NCBI RefSeq assembly: GCF_034931125.1
Contig: NZ_JAYGHM010000009.1
Coordinates: forward strand, 62,001-126,000
Length of the DNA: 64,000 bases
Direction: 5' to 3'
Source of the DNA: Rivularia sp034931125
GTDB lineage: Bacteria; Cyanobacteriota; Cyanobacteriia; Cyanobacteriales; Nostocaceae
Shown here: positions 24,501-34,002 of the stretch, piece by piece
Numbering within the stretch: position 1 is the first letter of the stretch
Layout: every line of letters starts with the position of its first letter
The notes under the pieces: model-generated
Database searches by the model: none
Seen by the model: only the letters and a program-made list of their open reading frames with translations
What the model was told of the DNA's origin: nothing
Program-made: the position numbers and the translations under genes

Positions 24501-27247
24501 TTTCGAGTGCGATTACGCTTGCTTATCAGGTTGCTCCTAAACTTATGCCATTATTTTGTATTAAACAAATAAACTTATCGCTTAAGTATGGAAATGCTCC
24601 CCTTTCAGCTTTAGCATACATTATCTACGGATTAATTTTATGTGGAATAGTAGGAGATATTGAAGCTGGCTATAAATTTGGGAATCTAGCTGAAAGCTTA
24701 GTAAATAAGTTTCAGGGAAAAGAAGTATCTGTTAAGGTTTTGGGAACATTATCTCAACATATAAAACCTTGGAAGTTCCATATTAGAAATACATTTCAAC
24801 CTCTGCAAGAAATTTACTTTAATGGAATAGAGGTAGGAGCTTTAGAATTCGCGGCTTATGCTTTGAATGCTTATTGCTACCATGCATATTTTACGGGGAC
24901 AGAATTAAACTCTCTTACGGAAAAAACAAATGATTTTAGTAATGCTATCTATAAAATAAAACAAAATAGAATCTTCAACTGGAATGAAATTTACAGACAA
25001 AATATTTTAAATCTACAGGGTTATACTAATAACATATGCGATTTAGTTGGCGAAGCATATAATGAAAAAGAAATGCTGCCAATACATCTTAAAGCAAATG
25101 ATGGAATAGCACTTATACACCTGTATTTATGTAAATTTCATTTGTGCTATTTGACGGGTGCTTATACGAAAGCACTAGAAAATTCTGCTGAAGCAAAAAA
25201 ATATTTATATGCAGGAGTAGGAATGCAAGTAACTCCTCAATTCTACTTATACGATTCCTTGACGCGCCTAGCATTATACCCTGAAATTACCGAATCAGAA
25301 CAACAAGAATTTCTGAAACAAGTAACAGCTAACCAAGAAAAAATGCAACACTGGGCAAATCATGCTCCCATGAATTTTCTACATAAATTTCATTTAGTAG
25401 AAGCAGAAAAAAATAGTGTTTTAGATAAAAAAATAGAAGCAATGGAATTATTTGATTTAGCTATTTCTGGAGCTAAAGAAAACGAATATATCCATGAAGA
25501 AGCATTAGCTAACGAACTTGCTGCTAAATTCTATCTAAAATGGGGTAAGCAAAAAATAGCCAAAGCTTATCTTGATGACGCTTACTATGGTTACATTCGC
25601 TGGGGTGCAAAAGCTAAAGTAAAGGATTTACAACAACGCTATCCTCAATTACTTACTCATATTCCTTTAAACGACAAAACCGATTCTCGTTCCGAGAAGC
25701 ACAATCCCCTCAGCGAAGCTGCACCTCTACCTGAAATTAGTCATAACAAAAGCATCTCTTGCTCTAATACGACTATTTCAGCATATTTAGATTTTGAATC
25801 AGTGATTAAAGCTTCTCAAGCACTTTCCGAACAAATAAAACTAGATGAGTTACTTTCTACATTAATGGAAGTAATCATGGAGAATGCAGGAGCTTCTAAA
25901 TGTGCCTTGATTTTAAGTAAAAACACAAATTTAGAACTAACTGCAATTAGCTGCAATTCTAACACCTCTTCTATTTCCACGGAATTACCATCTATACCCT
26001 TAGAATCCAGTAACAATGTTCCAGTACGTTTAATAAATTACATCAAACGTACTAAGGAAAGCATATTAGTAGATGATGCTAATACTCAAAACTTTTTACT
26101 TACTGACAGCTATATTATTCGTGAAAAACCTAAAAGTATATTGTGTATTCCGATTATTAATCAATCCAAATTGTTCGGAATTCTTTACCTTGAAAATAAG
26201 TTAACGGCAGGAGTCTTTACTAAAAATCGCATCAAGCTTCTAAATTTAATTGCGAATCAAGCTGCAATTTCACTTAAAAATGCGATTCTTTACAATAACT
26301 TGACTGAAGCTAAAGAAGAATTAGAGAATTACAATCAAACCTTAGAAGAAAAAGTTGCCGAGAGAATTCAAGAAATTGATGATAAAAGTCAAAGGTTAAA
26401 AAAAGCTTTACAAGACTTACAAAGTACGCAATCTCAATTAATTCAAACTGAGAAAATGTCTAGTTTAGGACAAATGGTAGCAGGAATTGCCCATGAAATT
26501 AATAATCCAGTGAATTTTATTCATGGCAATATTAATCATGCTAGTCAGTACGTTCAAGACTTGCTGGATTTGATTACTATTTATCAGCAAGAAAATACTA
26601 GTTCTGACTCTATTGTTGCCAAAAAAGCTTCAGAAATTGATTTGGATTTTATCCTCGAAGACTTACCCAAACTCCTAAAATCAGTAGAAATAGGAACTTC
26701 ACGTATTCGTCAAATTATTTTAGGCTTACGTAACTTCTCTCGCTTAGATGAAGCAGAAATGAAATGTGTAGATATTCATGAAGGAATAGAAAACACTTTA
26801 ATGATTTTACAACACCGATTTAAAGCAAAAGATAATCGTCCTGAAATTCAAGTCATTAAAGAATATGGACAACTACCTCAAATTAATTGTTATGCAAGTC
26901 AACTCAATCAGGTGTTTATGAATATCCTCAGTAATGCAATCGATGCACTGGAAGATTCACAAACAAAGCGTAAAACAAATGAAAATTTGGCAATTCGTAT
27001 TGTTACAGAAATAGTAAACTCAAATACGGCAAGAATTAAAATTTCAGATAACGGTTCTGGAATTGAACAAAAAGTTCAGCAGAAAATATTTGACCCGTTT
27101 TTTACTACTAAGCCTGTAGGAAGTGGTACCGGATTAGGTTTATCAATTAGCTATCAAATTATTGTAGATAAACACAAGGGTCAATTGATTTGTAATTCTA
27201 CAGTGGGAGAGGGAACTGAATTTTTGATTGATATACCGATGAAATAA
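21584..27247 (+). CDS. Ser/Thr kinase - AAA ATPase - GAF - histidine kinase hybrid (HstK type)
   Basis: A 1887-aa multi-domain signalling protein. Residues 14-270 are a eukaryotic-type kinase domain with Lys43, HKDIKPDN (140-147) and DFS (161-163) in place of DFG. Residues about 310-900 hold a STAND-like ATPase, with Walker A GYSGMGKT near 352-359 and Walker B VIFLDDLQWAD near 478-488. A long TPR-like helical region runs to about 1400, followed by a GAF domain (about 1405-1565) and a coiled coil. The histidine kinase core has the phospho-histidine in IAHEINNP (His1637), the N box NILSNAIDAL and the G boxes DNGSGI and GSGTGLGLS. This architecture matches the HstK family of heterocystous cyanobacteria. 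The signal is unknown. Confidence 0.9.
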   Translation: MLLSSQKLPTISGYSITEQIYSSSQTIVYRGVRVKDQKPVVIKLMRIEYPTSQEIIKFRHQYFITQNLDVPGIIKSYSLENYGKSYALIMEFGGISLRDEMASWDSEKIRKKPDFLNYFLDIAIKIASALDQLHHYQIIHKDIKPDNILINPITKEVKITDFSIASILPREVQFITNPDVLEGTLAYISPEQTGRMNRGIDYRSDYYSLGVTYFELLTGELPFSNDNPLELIYSHISKQPPVDKIINYNPEIISNIICKLMAKNAEERYQSAFGLKHDLELCLKDLQNNKKIEFELATKDISDHFIIPEKLYGRETEVKELLAAFDRVINPPQHHLEKSEVTKGVELFLVKGYSGMGKTAVVNEIYIPVLREKGYFIQGKFNQLQRDIPFSGWVEALSSLIQHLLSENDTQIEQWKTNIISNLGDQAQVIVNLIPALEVIIGQQPKPAELSGVAAQNRLNFLFQKFINIFAIRKHPLVIFLDDLQWADAASLSLIQLLMSGNSTIKNLPIKQNKLGIQIPNFKPANINENDDALLLIGSYRDNEVSMTHPLYFTIGEIKKNKVRVSSINLEPLNQNELGILLAETLKCEIDSVISLTQAVFAKTKGNPFFIHQFLKTLYKNRAIKFNHKIGVWECDVADVRKLALTDDVVEFLALQIKRLPTYNQKLLKFAACIGNKFDLKTLSTMNETHPNDTITELWDSVLEGLVLPIDEIDLSNQDDATTALIIDSDRDNQISLGHCQASHFKFIHDRVQQAAYSLIPESEKQQIHLDLGKLLLDKTSAELWEKDIFGIVNQFNKALELIDAQQERNELAKMNLIAGRSAISATAYQQALKYLTTGRELLISDCWETEYELSLGLHEALAEITYLTGDFQASEEFVEVVLTQAKTLLEKVKVYEIRIQAYGAQGKAIEAVNTALKVLKQLGIEFPENPNQSDVEQTMGQMASNFAGREIEELADLPEMTEAEPLAAMRILSSAITLAYQVAPKLMPLFCIKQINLSLKYGNAPLSALAYIIYGLILCGIVGDIEAGYKFGNLAESLVNKFQGKEVSVKVLGTLSQHIKPWKFHIRNTFQPLQEIYFNGIEVGALEFAAYALNAYCYHAYFTGTELNSLTEKTNDFSNAIYKIKQNRIFNWNEIYRQNILNLQGYTNNICDLVGEAYNEKEMLPIHLKANDGIALIHLYLCKFHLCYLTGAYTKALENSAEAKKYLYAGVGMQVTPQFYLYDSLTRLALYPEITESEQQEFLKQVTANQEKMQHWANHAPMNFLHKFHLVEAEKNSVLDKKIEAMELFDLAISGAKENEYIHEEALANELAAKFYLKWGKQKIAKAYLDDAYYGYIRWGAKAKVKDLQQRYPQLLTHIPLNDKTDSRSEKHNPLSEAAPLPEISHNKSISCSNTTISAYLDFESVIKASQALSEQIKLDELLSTLMEVIMENAGASKCALILSKNTNLELTAISCNSNTSSISTELPSIPLESSNNVPVRLINYIKRTKESILVDDANTQNFLLTDSYIIREKPKSILCIPIINQSKLFGILYLENKLTAGVFTKNRIKLLNLIANQAAISLKNAILYNNLTEAKEELENYNQTLEEKVAERIQEIDDKSQRLKKALQDLQSTQSQLIQTEKMSSLGQMVAGIAHEINNPVNFIHGNINHASQYVQDLLDLITIYQQENTSSDSIVAKKASEIDLDFILEDLPKLLKSVEIGTSRIRQIILGLRNFSRLDEAEMKCVDIHEGIENTLMILQHRFKAKDNRPEIQVIKEYGQLPQINCYASQLNQVFMNILSNAIDALEDSQTKRKTNENLAIRIVTEIVNSNTARIKISDNGSGIEQKVQQKIFDPFFTTKPVGSGTGLGLSISYQIIVDKHKGQLICNSTVGEGTEFLIDIPMK

Positions 27248-27253
27248 GATAAA

Positions 27254-27278
27254 AAAGACGCAGGAATACTGCGTCTTT
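27254..27278. terminator. bidirectional hairpin terminator between convergent genes
   Basis: AAAGACGCAG and CTGCGTCTTT form a perfect 10-bp stem around a GAATA loop. It lies 6 nt after the kinase stop. On the minus strand it is followed by TTTTTTATC, so it is best suited to end the leftward methyltransferase transcript. Confidence 0.8.
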
Positions 27279-27306
27279 ATATTGATAAATTGATTCAACA
27301 ACAAAT

Positions 27307-28041
27307 TTATTTATGTTTCATCGCAGCGTAAAATGTTGGAACCTTGGGATAATTTCCATCTGGAAGTGGAAAAGCAATATGAAGATAATCTTCTCCAGAT
27401 TCTAATACTTCAAAGTCGCGAAATAAATTTACTATGTCTTCTAGTGCAACAGTTCCGGGTCTTATCCCATGTTCAAGTACAATGTTCATTTCTTCAGGGA
27501 GCTTTCCATACTTTTCTCTTACAGAATTCCAGTAATTTATTGCATTCGCACCCAACTCGATGAGATAAATAATACCCTTATTGCCTAATAGTATTTGCAG
27601 AGATTTAGCAAATTCAGAACGCTTATCTACCGGGATATGATGAAAACCTGTTCTCATATAAATATTGACATCACCAATTTCAGAATGAAGTGCTTCTGCT
27701 TGTTCGGGTTTCAAAGCATCGAGTACGCGGTATTCTATATTTGGGGCATTATGCTTTGCTTTAGCCATTTTCACAGCACTTTCAGAAACATCGATTCCAA
27801 TTACTTTTGTAAAATAATTTGCAAGAAAACGAGTTTGCGTACCGTTTCCACAAGCAAAGTCAATTAAAGGGAATTGAGAATCCATCTTATTTTTGAAACG
27901 AGGTAAATCCCGATCTGCTGCTAATTCAGGTTTGCAATCCCAAAAAATAGGATTAGATAACTCAGAAGTTCTATTCCAATAGGATTCCCAAGCAGAAGAA
28001 GTATCTATGTTTAACTTCTCTTCCAAAATTACTTTGTCCAT
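27307..28041 (-). CDS. class I SAM-dependent methyltransferase
   Basis: A 244-aa methyltransferase. Motif I is LIDFACGNGTQTRFLA, motif II VIGIDVSESAVKMA, and the DALKP step marks motif III. An ADP-binding acidic residue follows in IGDVNIYMRTGFHHIPV. It is the third gene of the leftward cluster (diiron enzyme, flavoprotein, methyltransferase) with a gap of 108 nt, and the hairpin at 27254-27278 ends the transcript. It probably methylates an O, N or C position of the cluster product or an intermediate, which is inference from context. The substrate is unknown. Confidence 0.8.
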   Translation of the reverse strand: MDKVILEEKLNIDTSSAWESYWNRTSELSNPIFWDCKPELAADRDLPRFKNKMDSQFPLIDFACGNGTQTRFLANYFTKVIGIDVSESAVKMAKAKHNAPNIEYRVLDALKPEQAEALHSEIGDVNIYMRTGFHHIPVDKRSEFAKSLQILLGNKGIIYLIELGANAINYWNSVREKYGKLPEEMNIVLEHGIRPGTVALEDIVNLFRDFEVLESGEDYLHIAFPLPDGNYPKVPTFYAAMKHK

Positions 28042-28149
28042 GACTTAATTAGACCTCAAAGATGGATAGTTGAACTAGATATTTAACTAAGAGAAAAATT
28101 ATTCTCCAAAGCTCTTGTAAACTAACTTCTAATTTCCTTTAGTACTTTA

Positions 28150-29730
28150 TTATGCTACTTGCAATCGAATAGTTTGCGCTGATAGCTGATGGGACAAGAA
28201 TTTTAGCAATGGTTTAGTATGTACATCTTCTAACCATTCACTGTTTATATCTTCAATAACATGATGTTCTGCTACCAATTTGTTACTACGGAAACAACGA
28301 ATTATGGGATGTAAATTAGGACTTAAACTGGCTCTTTCTACATCATCTTTGTGAATCCGCTCAACAGCAAATGGATCTGGACTGGCAAATATGACATCAA
28401 GTCCAAATTCTAACGTTATAGTATAATAATTTTCTTGTAGACCTAAATCACTGTTATGTACATAGTCAGTAGGGATATCTTTGTAATATTGTGCCTTTTT
28501 ATCATTTTGAGAAATCACAATAAGGTCGCATAAATAGCCTGTTTGCTGCCATAAAGCTGAGCTTTGATTTACTCTTTGAATAATAGTCTGAACTAATTTT
28601 TCAGGGATCAAGTCAATGATTTGGCAGGGCAATTGTTGATTATGGTATTTACGTTCTAATATATGATGCAGCGCTCGAATATTGTAACGGAATCCATGAA
28701 TAAACCCAGACTGTTTTTTCTTATAATCCCGCATATGAGTCAATATTCCAACAAAATATAAGTCTTTGATATTGGCTGATTCCCATTCACTCGTTTGCTG
28801 AGGGAAGCGGTCATTAATAACCAAATTAGGTTTACATGATTCGTCAAAAATAGAATCATCAAAGCGGAATCCAGTACATACGATTACACGGTCATAAACT
28901 AAATCTTCTACCTCTTCATTTGCATATCTGTAGGAAAAATTTACAATATATTTACCATCAATTGACTTAATTCTTTCTACATTTGCATTTATAATTACAT
29001 TCTGTGATTTCAGTTGATAAGTATCAAGAAAATTATTATTAACCGCTCGTAAATGTCCAACATATTTAGTCTTCCATGCCATTGTCACTGGGGTAGGACT
29101 AGCTATATGGATAAGTGAAGCTGTTGCAACTAAATTATCGGCAGTTTCAAAACCTGAGTTTCCTTTACCAATAATTAATACCCGTTGATTGGCAAAGTCT
29201 TCTGGATTGACAGATACATCTGTATAGTTTTCAGCTAACTCTATTCCAGGAATGTCTGGAACATATGGTTTACTAGAACCAGTAGCTATAATTAAACTAT
29301 TAGCTAGATAAACATTACCGTTACTGTCTATCACCATAAATTTATCATTTTTGGCGACTTTAACAACTTGGCAATTATATTTAATATTGAGGTTAAAGTG
29401 ACTAGCAAAGTCATTTAGATATCTAATCAAATCATCGGTATGCGGAAAATAATCTCTGCTGTAATTCTTAAACAGCATTTCTTCACTATCACTTAATAGA
29501 GAATTCCAATCCCAACGAAGGTTTATTTCAGAGTCTTCATACCCCGTATACACTTTGTTAATTGAAATTAATTTCTTATGTCTGGGAAATTTGTTGAAAT
29601 AATTTCCTGCTTGACTACCAGCTTCAAGAATAAGATAATTGCGATTAGCTTTTCCCAGATAATAACCAAGCTGTAATCCAGCCGGTCCTGCACCAATAAT
29701 TAAGTATTCTAATTCAGCAATTACTTTCAT
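28150..29730 (-). CDS. FOXRED2-like FAD-dependent oxidoreductase/monooxygenase
   Basis: A 526-aa two-dinucleotide flavoprotein. The FAD motif is IIGAGPAGLQLGYYLG (residues about 11-26); NAD(P)H binding is at LIIGKGNSGFETADNL (about 186-201). The signature FPRHKKLISINKVYTGYED and the following RWDWNSLLSDSEEMLFKNYSRDYFP closely resemble vertebrate FOXRED2. VIVCTGFRFDDSIF is the usual monooxygenase-type second glycine region. The C-terminal 150 residues are less conserved. It lies between the heme-oxygenase-like enzyme and the methyltransferase and probably oxidises the cluster substrate. Confidence 0.8.
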   Translation of the reverse strand: MKVIAELEYLIIGAGPAGLQLGYYLGKANRNYLILEAGSQAGNYFNKFPRHKKLISINKVYTGYEDSEINLRWDWNSLLSDSEEMLFKNYSRDYFPHTDDLIRYLNDFASHFNLNIKYNCQVVKVAKNDKFMVIDSNGNVYLANSLIIATGSSKPYVPDIPGIELAENYTDVSVNPEDFANQRVLIIGKGNSGFETADNLVATASLIHIASPTPVTMAWKTKYVGHLRAVNNNFLDTYQLKSQNVIINANVERIKSIDGKYIVNFSYRYANEEVEDLVYDRVIVCTGFRFDDSIFDESCKPNLVINDRFPQQTSEWESANIKDLYFVGILTHMRDYKKKQSGFIHGFRYNIRALHHILERKYHNQQLPCQIIDLIPEKLVQTIIQRVNQSSALWQQTGYLCDLIVISQNDKKAQYYKDIPTDYVHNSDLGLQENYYTITLEFGLDVIFASPDPFAVERIHKDDVERASLSPNLHPIIRCFRSNKLVAEHHVIEDINSEWLEDVHTKPLLKFLSHQLSAQTIRLQVA

Positions 29731-29842
29731 GAATTTTGTTTCCTAATTTTTTGATTACACCTAACCAGCAAGCCAAAGAGAACTTTGTACTTAATCTCAC
29801 AACACCGTATTAAGAACATTTTAGTGACCCTACTAAAACTTT

Positions 29843-30556
29843 CTAAGCAGATTTAGCAAATTTATCTATTTTATGTGTTTGTGCATATAAAAGAAGTGAA
29901 TTAGTTAATTCAGTAAACAGATCAAATATATTTTCTGCTAATCCCAAATAGTAGTTGATATTTTCTTGTGTAAATTCAATTTCTTCCATAAATTGATTTA
30001 TCTCGGATAAACCGATAACGTGACCATTTTCTACAGATAAGTGAACGTCTCCAAAATATAATAGATTTTTGTTGTTTGTTTTTTTTAATTCTTGACTTAC
30101 TGATACTGCTATTGAACTTAAAACATGACCTGTTGCTTCTATAACTTCAATCACTACTAGCTTTTGGATAGTAGAAGCTTCAAAAGTATATCTGTAAAGT
30201 TCATATATAACCCAACGTGGAATTCTTGTTTCTTCACTCCATAAGAATCTTAAAGCATCGTTAAACTCTAAAGATCTATTCATTTCTAATTTCTTAATAT
30301 CTTCTAAGAACCATAACCAATGATGGTCATCTTCACGAGTATGCTGATTTATAATTTTCTGTACTGGATCGTTCGTTTTATTATCTCGAAATACATTTTT
30401 ATTCAATTCTGCAAATCCCATTGCAAAAGGAGCTGCACAAGGTGTCCAAGCCAAACGTTGCCGAGGATCTATACTTGTATCTCGCATATACTCAAATAAT
30501 GGCAACTTCGCAAACTCCTGCTTCTTCATCTCAATATGTGCAAGAATTTCTTTCAT
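29843..30556 (-). CDS. heme-oxygenase-like diiron oxidase family protein (CADD/DUF3865-like)
   Basis: A 237-aa all-helical protein. Candidate metal ligands are in REDDHHWLWFLED (His79 and acidic neighbours), Glu140 in VIEATGHV, and His172/Glu176/His179 in HLSVENGHVIG. The spacing Glu140, His172, +4, +7 is the same as I recall for CADD (E142, H174, D178, H181). The first ligand pair is less clear. The family includes oxidases that use a diiron or mixed-metal site. It is the first gene of the leftward trio. A CADD-like protein of this size is known in Nostoc; no function is proven. Confidence 0.7.
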   Translation of the reverse strand: MKEILAHIEMKKQEFAKLPLFEYMRDTSIDPRQRLAWTPCAAPFAMGFAELNKNVFRDNKTNDPVQKIINQHTREDDHHWLWFLEDIKKLEMNRSLEFNDALRFLWSEETRIPRWVIYELYRYTFEASTIQKLVVIEVIEATGHVLSSIAVSVSQELKKTNNKNLLYFGDVHLSVENGHVIGLSEINQFMEEIEFTQENINYYLGLAENIFDLFTELTNSLLLYAQTHKIDKFAKSA

Positions 30557-31396
30557 TTCTAATACTCCTTAATTTGAACTATTTAATTACCAAAAACTAA
30601 AACAACGCAGCAACGTTTTACAGTTTTAACTACTGTTTTACTGTTGGATTAGCTCTTAGTAAATTAACCTTCTTAAGTATCTTTAAATATTTTCTGGGTA
30701 TTCAAAACCGTAAATATATTTAATTATCAGTCACATTTAATTTTCAAGTTTACAAAGTATTAATTAATTTTTAATCAATAAATTACACTTACTAATTAGT
30801 AAATTATCTAACTAGATTTACACCTAATACTGTATGCTTTGCTACTAACTAGAGAATCAAAAGATTTTGCAAAATACTATAAAATCGTTAACTTACCTAA
30901 TCCATAAAAGTTACTTGTATAAATTAATCAATAAGAATAGCTAATTACAGTAAAAACAATTCAGACTATTTACTACATACACACTAAATATTATTACTGT
31001 TAAGTCAACAAAACATGACTTATTTTTTAACTGAAGTTTTGCTTGAATTCTAATTTTAAAGGCTTAAAAGGCTGTCAAACATCTTTAATGCTTATGAAAT
31101 CAAGCTAAAATAACACCTTAAATATTTGTGTATCATTTTTTTACGTCAAGTTATTAAGCTAATAATATGCTGTTAATAATAGCCCAGTTGATGGATGACA
31201 TTTTTACCAAAATATAATATCAGCCTTGAGATAGAAAATATTTTGATTGATATATATCTTTTAATAGATGCATTATTATTGACGGATTATGATATGTAAA
31301 AATGTTTACGAATACTGTTGGCAGAAATCCGATTTCAGTGAGTTAAGATTCATATAAAATAAAATTGATATGCTTAATCTATTATTCAACTCACGG
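30557..31396. other. 840-bp AT-rich spacer upstream of the diiron-enzyme cluster
   Basis: No gene is visible on either strand. The stretch GTATGCTTTGCTAC at 30832-30845 fits the NtcA consensus GTAN8TAC. On the minus strand a GATAAT hexamer lies 23 nt downstream of it, which would point at the cluster starting at 30556. A 14-mer of this form is expected several times per 64 kb by chance, so this is a candidate only. Confidence 0.35.
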
Positions 31397-31430
31397 CAAA
31401 AAAAAAGGCTGTCCGCGAGTGGAACAGCCA
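31397..31430 (-). terminator. rho-independent terminator of ndhB
   Basis: On the minus strand, GGCTGTTCC...GGACAGCC (stem with one mismatch) is followed by TTTTTTTTT (the A run at 31398-31406 on the plus strand), about 90 nt downstream of the ndhB stop. Confidence 0.8.
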
Positions 31431-31518
31431 TTTAATATGAACGAGAAATAAATCCGATCGCCACACTCAGCCATCATTTACGAAAAATCATTTTCAAACT
31501 CCTTCTCGTAAATACCGA

Positions 31519-33072
31519 TTAAGGTTGCTGACTTGGAACTACACTGACTTGAGCGTTTTCTTGCATCGATCGCTGCAACATAGGAGTGTTAGCTACAGAA
31601 TTATTCGCCAAGGTAAACAAAGGATTTGATAAAATTCCAGCTATGGAAGTGGCAATTAAAGTTGCTATCAAACCGATTTGCAAAGGTCTTAACCCAGGTA
31701 AATGCCAATTGATTGGGGGATAATTCTTGACTGCATCGGACATTTCTTGAGGTTCTTTTACTACCATCATCTTGACGACGCGAATGTAATAGTAGATAGA
31801 AACCACACTGGTAACTAACCCCAGCAAAACTAATCCATAAAGTCCTGCTTGCCAACCAGCCCAGAACAAGTAAATTTTACCAAAGAACCCAGCCAAAGGA
31901 GGAATACCCCCCAAGGAAAGCAAAGAAAGACTTAATCCTAAAGTCAACAGCGGGTCTTTCTGATATAAACCGGAGTACTCGGTAATTTGATCGGTTCCGG
32001 TCCGCAGGGAGAACAAAATCACGCAGCTAAAACCACAGAGGTTCATAAACAGGTAAACTAGCAAGTAAAATATCATGCTGGAGTATCCTGCTTCTGTACC
32101 GGCAATCAAGCCAATCATCACAAAGCCAGCTTGAGCAATCGATGAATAAGCTAGCATCCGCTTCATGCTGGTTTGAGCAAGAGCGACCACATTACCCAAT
32201 ATCAGGCTCAATACCGCTAAAGCAGTAAACACAAATCTCCACTCATCAGCGACGAGGGGGAAAACTGTTGTTAACAAGCGGATAGCTAAAGCAAAACCCG
32301 CAGCTTTGGAACCTACAGATAAAAAAGCAATAACCGGAGTCGGTGCGCCTTCATATACATCCGGTGTCCACTGGTGAAAAGGAGCCGCAGAAATTTTAAA
32401 GCCGATACCAGCAATTACAAATACTAAGGCAATTACTATACCCAAGGACTGACCCAGGTTTGCCGCTGCAATACCATTGGCGATCGCACTTAGCTCAGTT
32501 TGTCCCCCGGATAAACCGTATAGTAAAGAAACACCATACAAAAATACAGCCGTACTCGAAGCACCAATCAATAAATATTTTAGTGATGCTTCATTAGAGC
32601 GTGGGTCGCGCTTAGTATAACCTGTCAATAAATATGAGGAGATACTCAGGGTTTCCAAGGAGATGAAAATCATCACCAACTCGTTAGCTCCTGATAGAAA
32701 CATCGCTCCCAAAGTAGCTGTAAGCAAAATAGCGATAAACTCTGCTAATGCCGTACCACTTTGTTCGACGTAGCGAATTGACATCAAAATAGTAACGACG
32801 GCAGACAGAGCAATAATACCGCGAAATACAATACTAAGGTCATCGCCGTTAAAGGCACCAAGGAATGAGATGGGATTAGTATTGTCCCATTGAAAATACA
32901 AAGCCACCACTGAAGCAAGTAAACCTGCTACCGCTAGATATCCAATCCAGCGCGCGGAAGAACGTCCCAAAATCAAATCTACTATCAAAACCCCTAAGAA
33001 GGTGACGATTACAATCCCCTCCGGTGCTATCGTTCCAGCATTTAACTGGGATGCGAGATTAACAAAATCCAT
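31519..33072 (-). CDS. ndhB: NAD(P)H-quinone oxidoreductase subunit 2 (NdhB)
   Basis: A 517-aa multi-span membrane subunit of the photosynthetic NDH-1 complex, involved in respiration, cyclic electron flow and CO2 uptake. It has about 14 hydrophobic segments. The proton-antiporter core is recognisable in ETLSISSYLLTGYTKRDPRSNEASLKYLLIGA, AAPFHQWTPDVYEGAPTPVIAFLSVGSKAAGFA, KRMLAYSSIAQAGF and GGIPPLAGFFGKIYLF, all typical of NdhB. It appears monocistronic with its own terminator. The repeat-rich gap 33.1-34.0 kb precedes it. Confidence 0.95.
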   Translation of the reverse strand: MDFVNLASQLNAGTIAPEGIVIVTFLGVLIVDLILGRSSARWIGYLAVAGLLASVVALYFQWDNTNPISFLGAFNGDDLSIVFRGIIALSAVVTILMSIRYVEQSGTALAEFIAILLTATLGAMFLSGANELVMIFISLETLSISSYLLTGYTKRDPRSNEASLKYLLIGASSTAVFLYGVSLLYGLSGGQTELSAIANGIAAANLGQSLGIVIALVFVIAGIGFKISAAPFHQWTPDVYEGAPTPVIAFLSVGSKAAGFALAIRLLTTVFPLVADEWRFVFTALAVLSLILGNVVALAQTSMKRMLAYSSIAQAGFVMIGLIAGTEAGYSSMIFYLLVYLFMNLCGFSCVILFSLRTGTDQITEYSGLYQKDPLLTLGLSLSLLSLGGIPPLAGFFGKIYLFWAGWQAGLYGLVLLGLVTSVVSIYYYIRVVKMMVVKEPQEMSDAVKNYPPINWHLPGLRPLQIGLIATLIATSIAGILSNPLFTLANNSVANTPMLQRSMQENAQVSVVPSQQP

Positions 33073-33229
33073 GAGATATATAGGTTTCGACTATTAGACG
33101 GGAAGACTAACTCTGTTAATTCTATTGTTTTTTCCCAAATATTCATCACTTACCTATAGCGATCGAGGGAAATTTTTTATTTAATTAACTATAGTGAAAC
33201 TTTAGTACTACTTTGAGCTAATTGGGAAG

Positions 33230-33990
33230 TACTAGTGGTCTATTGCATTAAATCTGACTGGTTTTCATCACAACCCGTCGGTGGTTGAAAACCCCGTCTA
33301 ATAGCGAAAGTCCTATAAATAGGACTGAAATACAAACCGTCAAAATTAAGTAGTACTCCACCACATTAGTTATGAGGGGTCATGGTAGTGCGAGCGTCCC
33401 GCTCGCTGGTTGCTTTTACTCGCTAGCTAATTGTAACGAGCGACCAAGACGCTCCCACTACGAAAATTTTATCCATCAAAATTAATGTGGCGGAGTAGTA
33501 GTACCCGACCACATAAGTTATGAGGAGTTATGGTAGTGCGTTCACGAAGTGTGCGCGAAGCGCAAGCGTCCCGCTCGCTGGTTGCTTTTAGCTCGCTAGC
33601 TAATTGTAACGAGCGACCAAGACGCTCCCACTACGAATTTCTTACCCCTCAAAATTAATGTGGCGGAGTAGTAGTACCCGACCACATAAGTTTTGAGAAG
33701 TTATGGTAGTGCGTTCACGAAGTGTGCGCGAAGCGCAAGCGTCCCGCTCGCTGGTTGCTTTTAGCTCGCTCGTTACCATCAGGGAGCAAGATGCTCCCAC
33801 TACGAATTTCTTACCCCTCAAAATTAATGTGGCGGAGTAGTAGTGGTCTATTGCATTAGTTATGAAGGGTAAAATTTTAGTCCTCTGAAGAGGACTTATG
33901 CTATTAGTCCGGGAATTGCATTCCCGGACGGACTGGGATAAAAACGCATCAGAACTATTAAAATTCTCTTCTCCCCCTGCCTGCACTCAC
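33230..33990. repeat. cluster of tandem 169-173 bp units and palindromes
   Basis: Three tandem units share the sequence GTGGCGGAGTAGTAGT; these junctions lie at 33487, 33660 and 33829. Each unit holds an inverted pair GAGCGTCCCGCTCGCT...GAGCGACCAAGACGCTC. The block is bracketed by GTGGTCTATTGCATTA at about 33237 and 33844. Further hairpins follow: AGTCCTC-TGAA-GAGGACT (33879-33896) and GTCCGGGAAT-TGC-ATTCCCGGAC (33907-33929). A 114-codon frame on the minus strand here is made of repeat sequence and is not a gene. Confidence 0.8.
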
Positions 33991-34002
33991 CCATCAAATA
34001 TG

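Noticed and set aside
33642..33986. A 114-codon open frame on the minus strand
   Set aside because: It lies wholly within the tandem repeat block, has no ribosome binding site and its protein is unlike any family.
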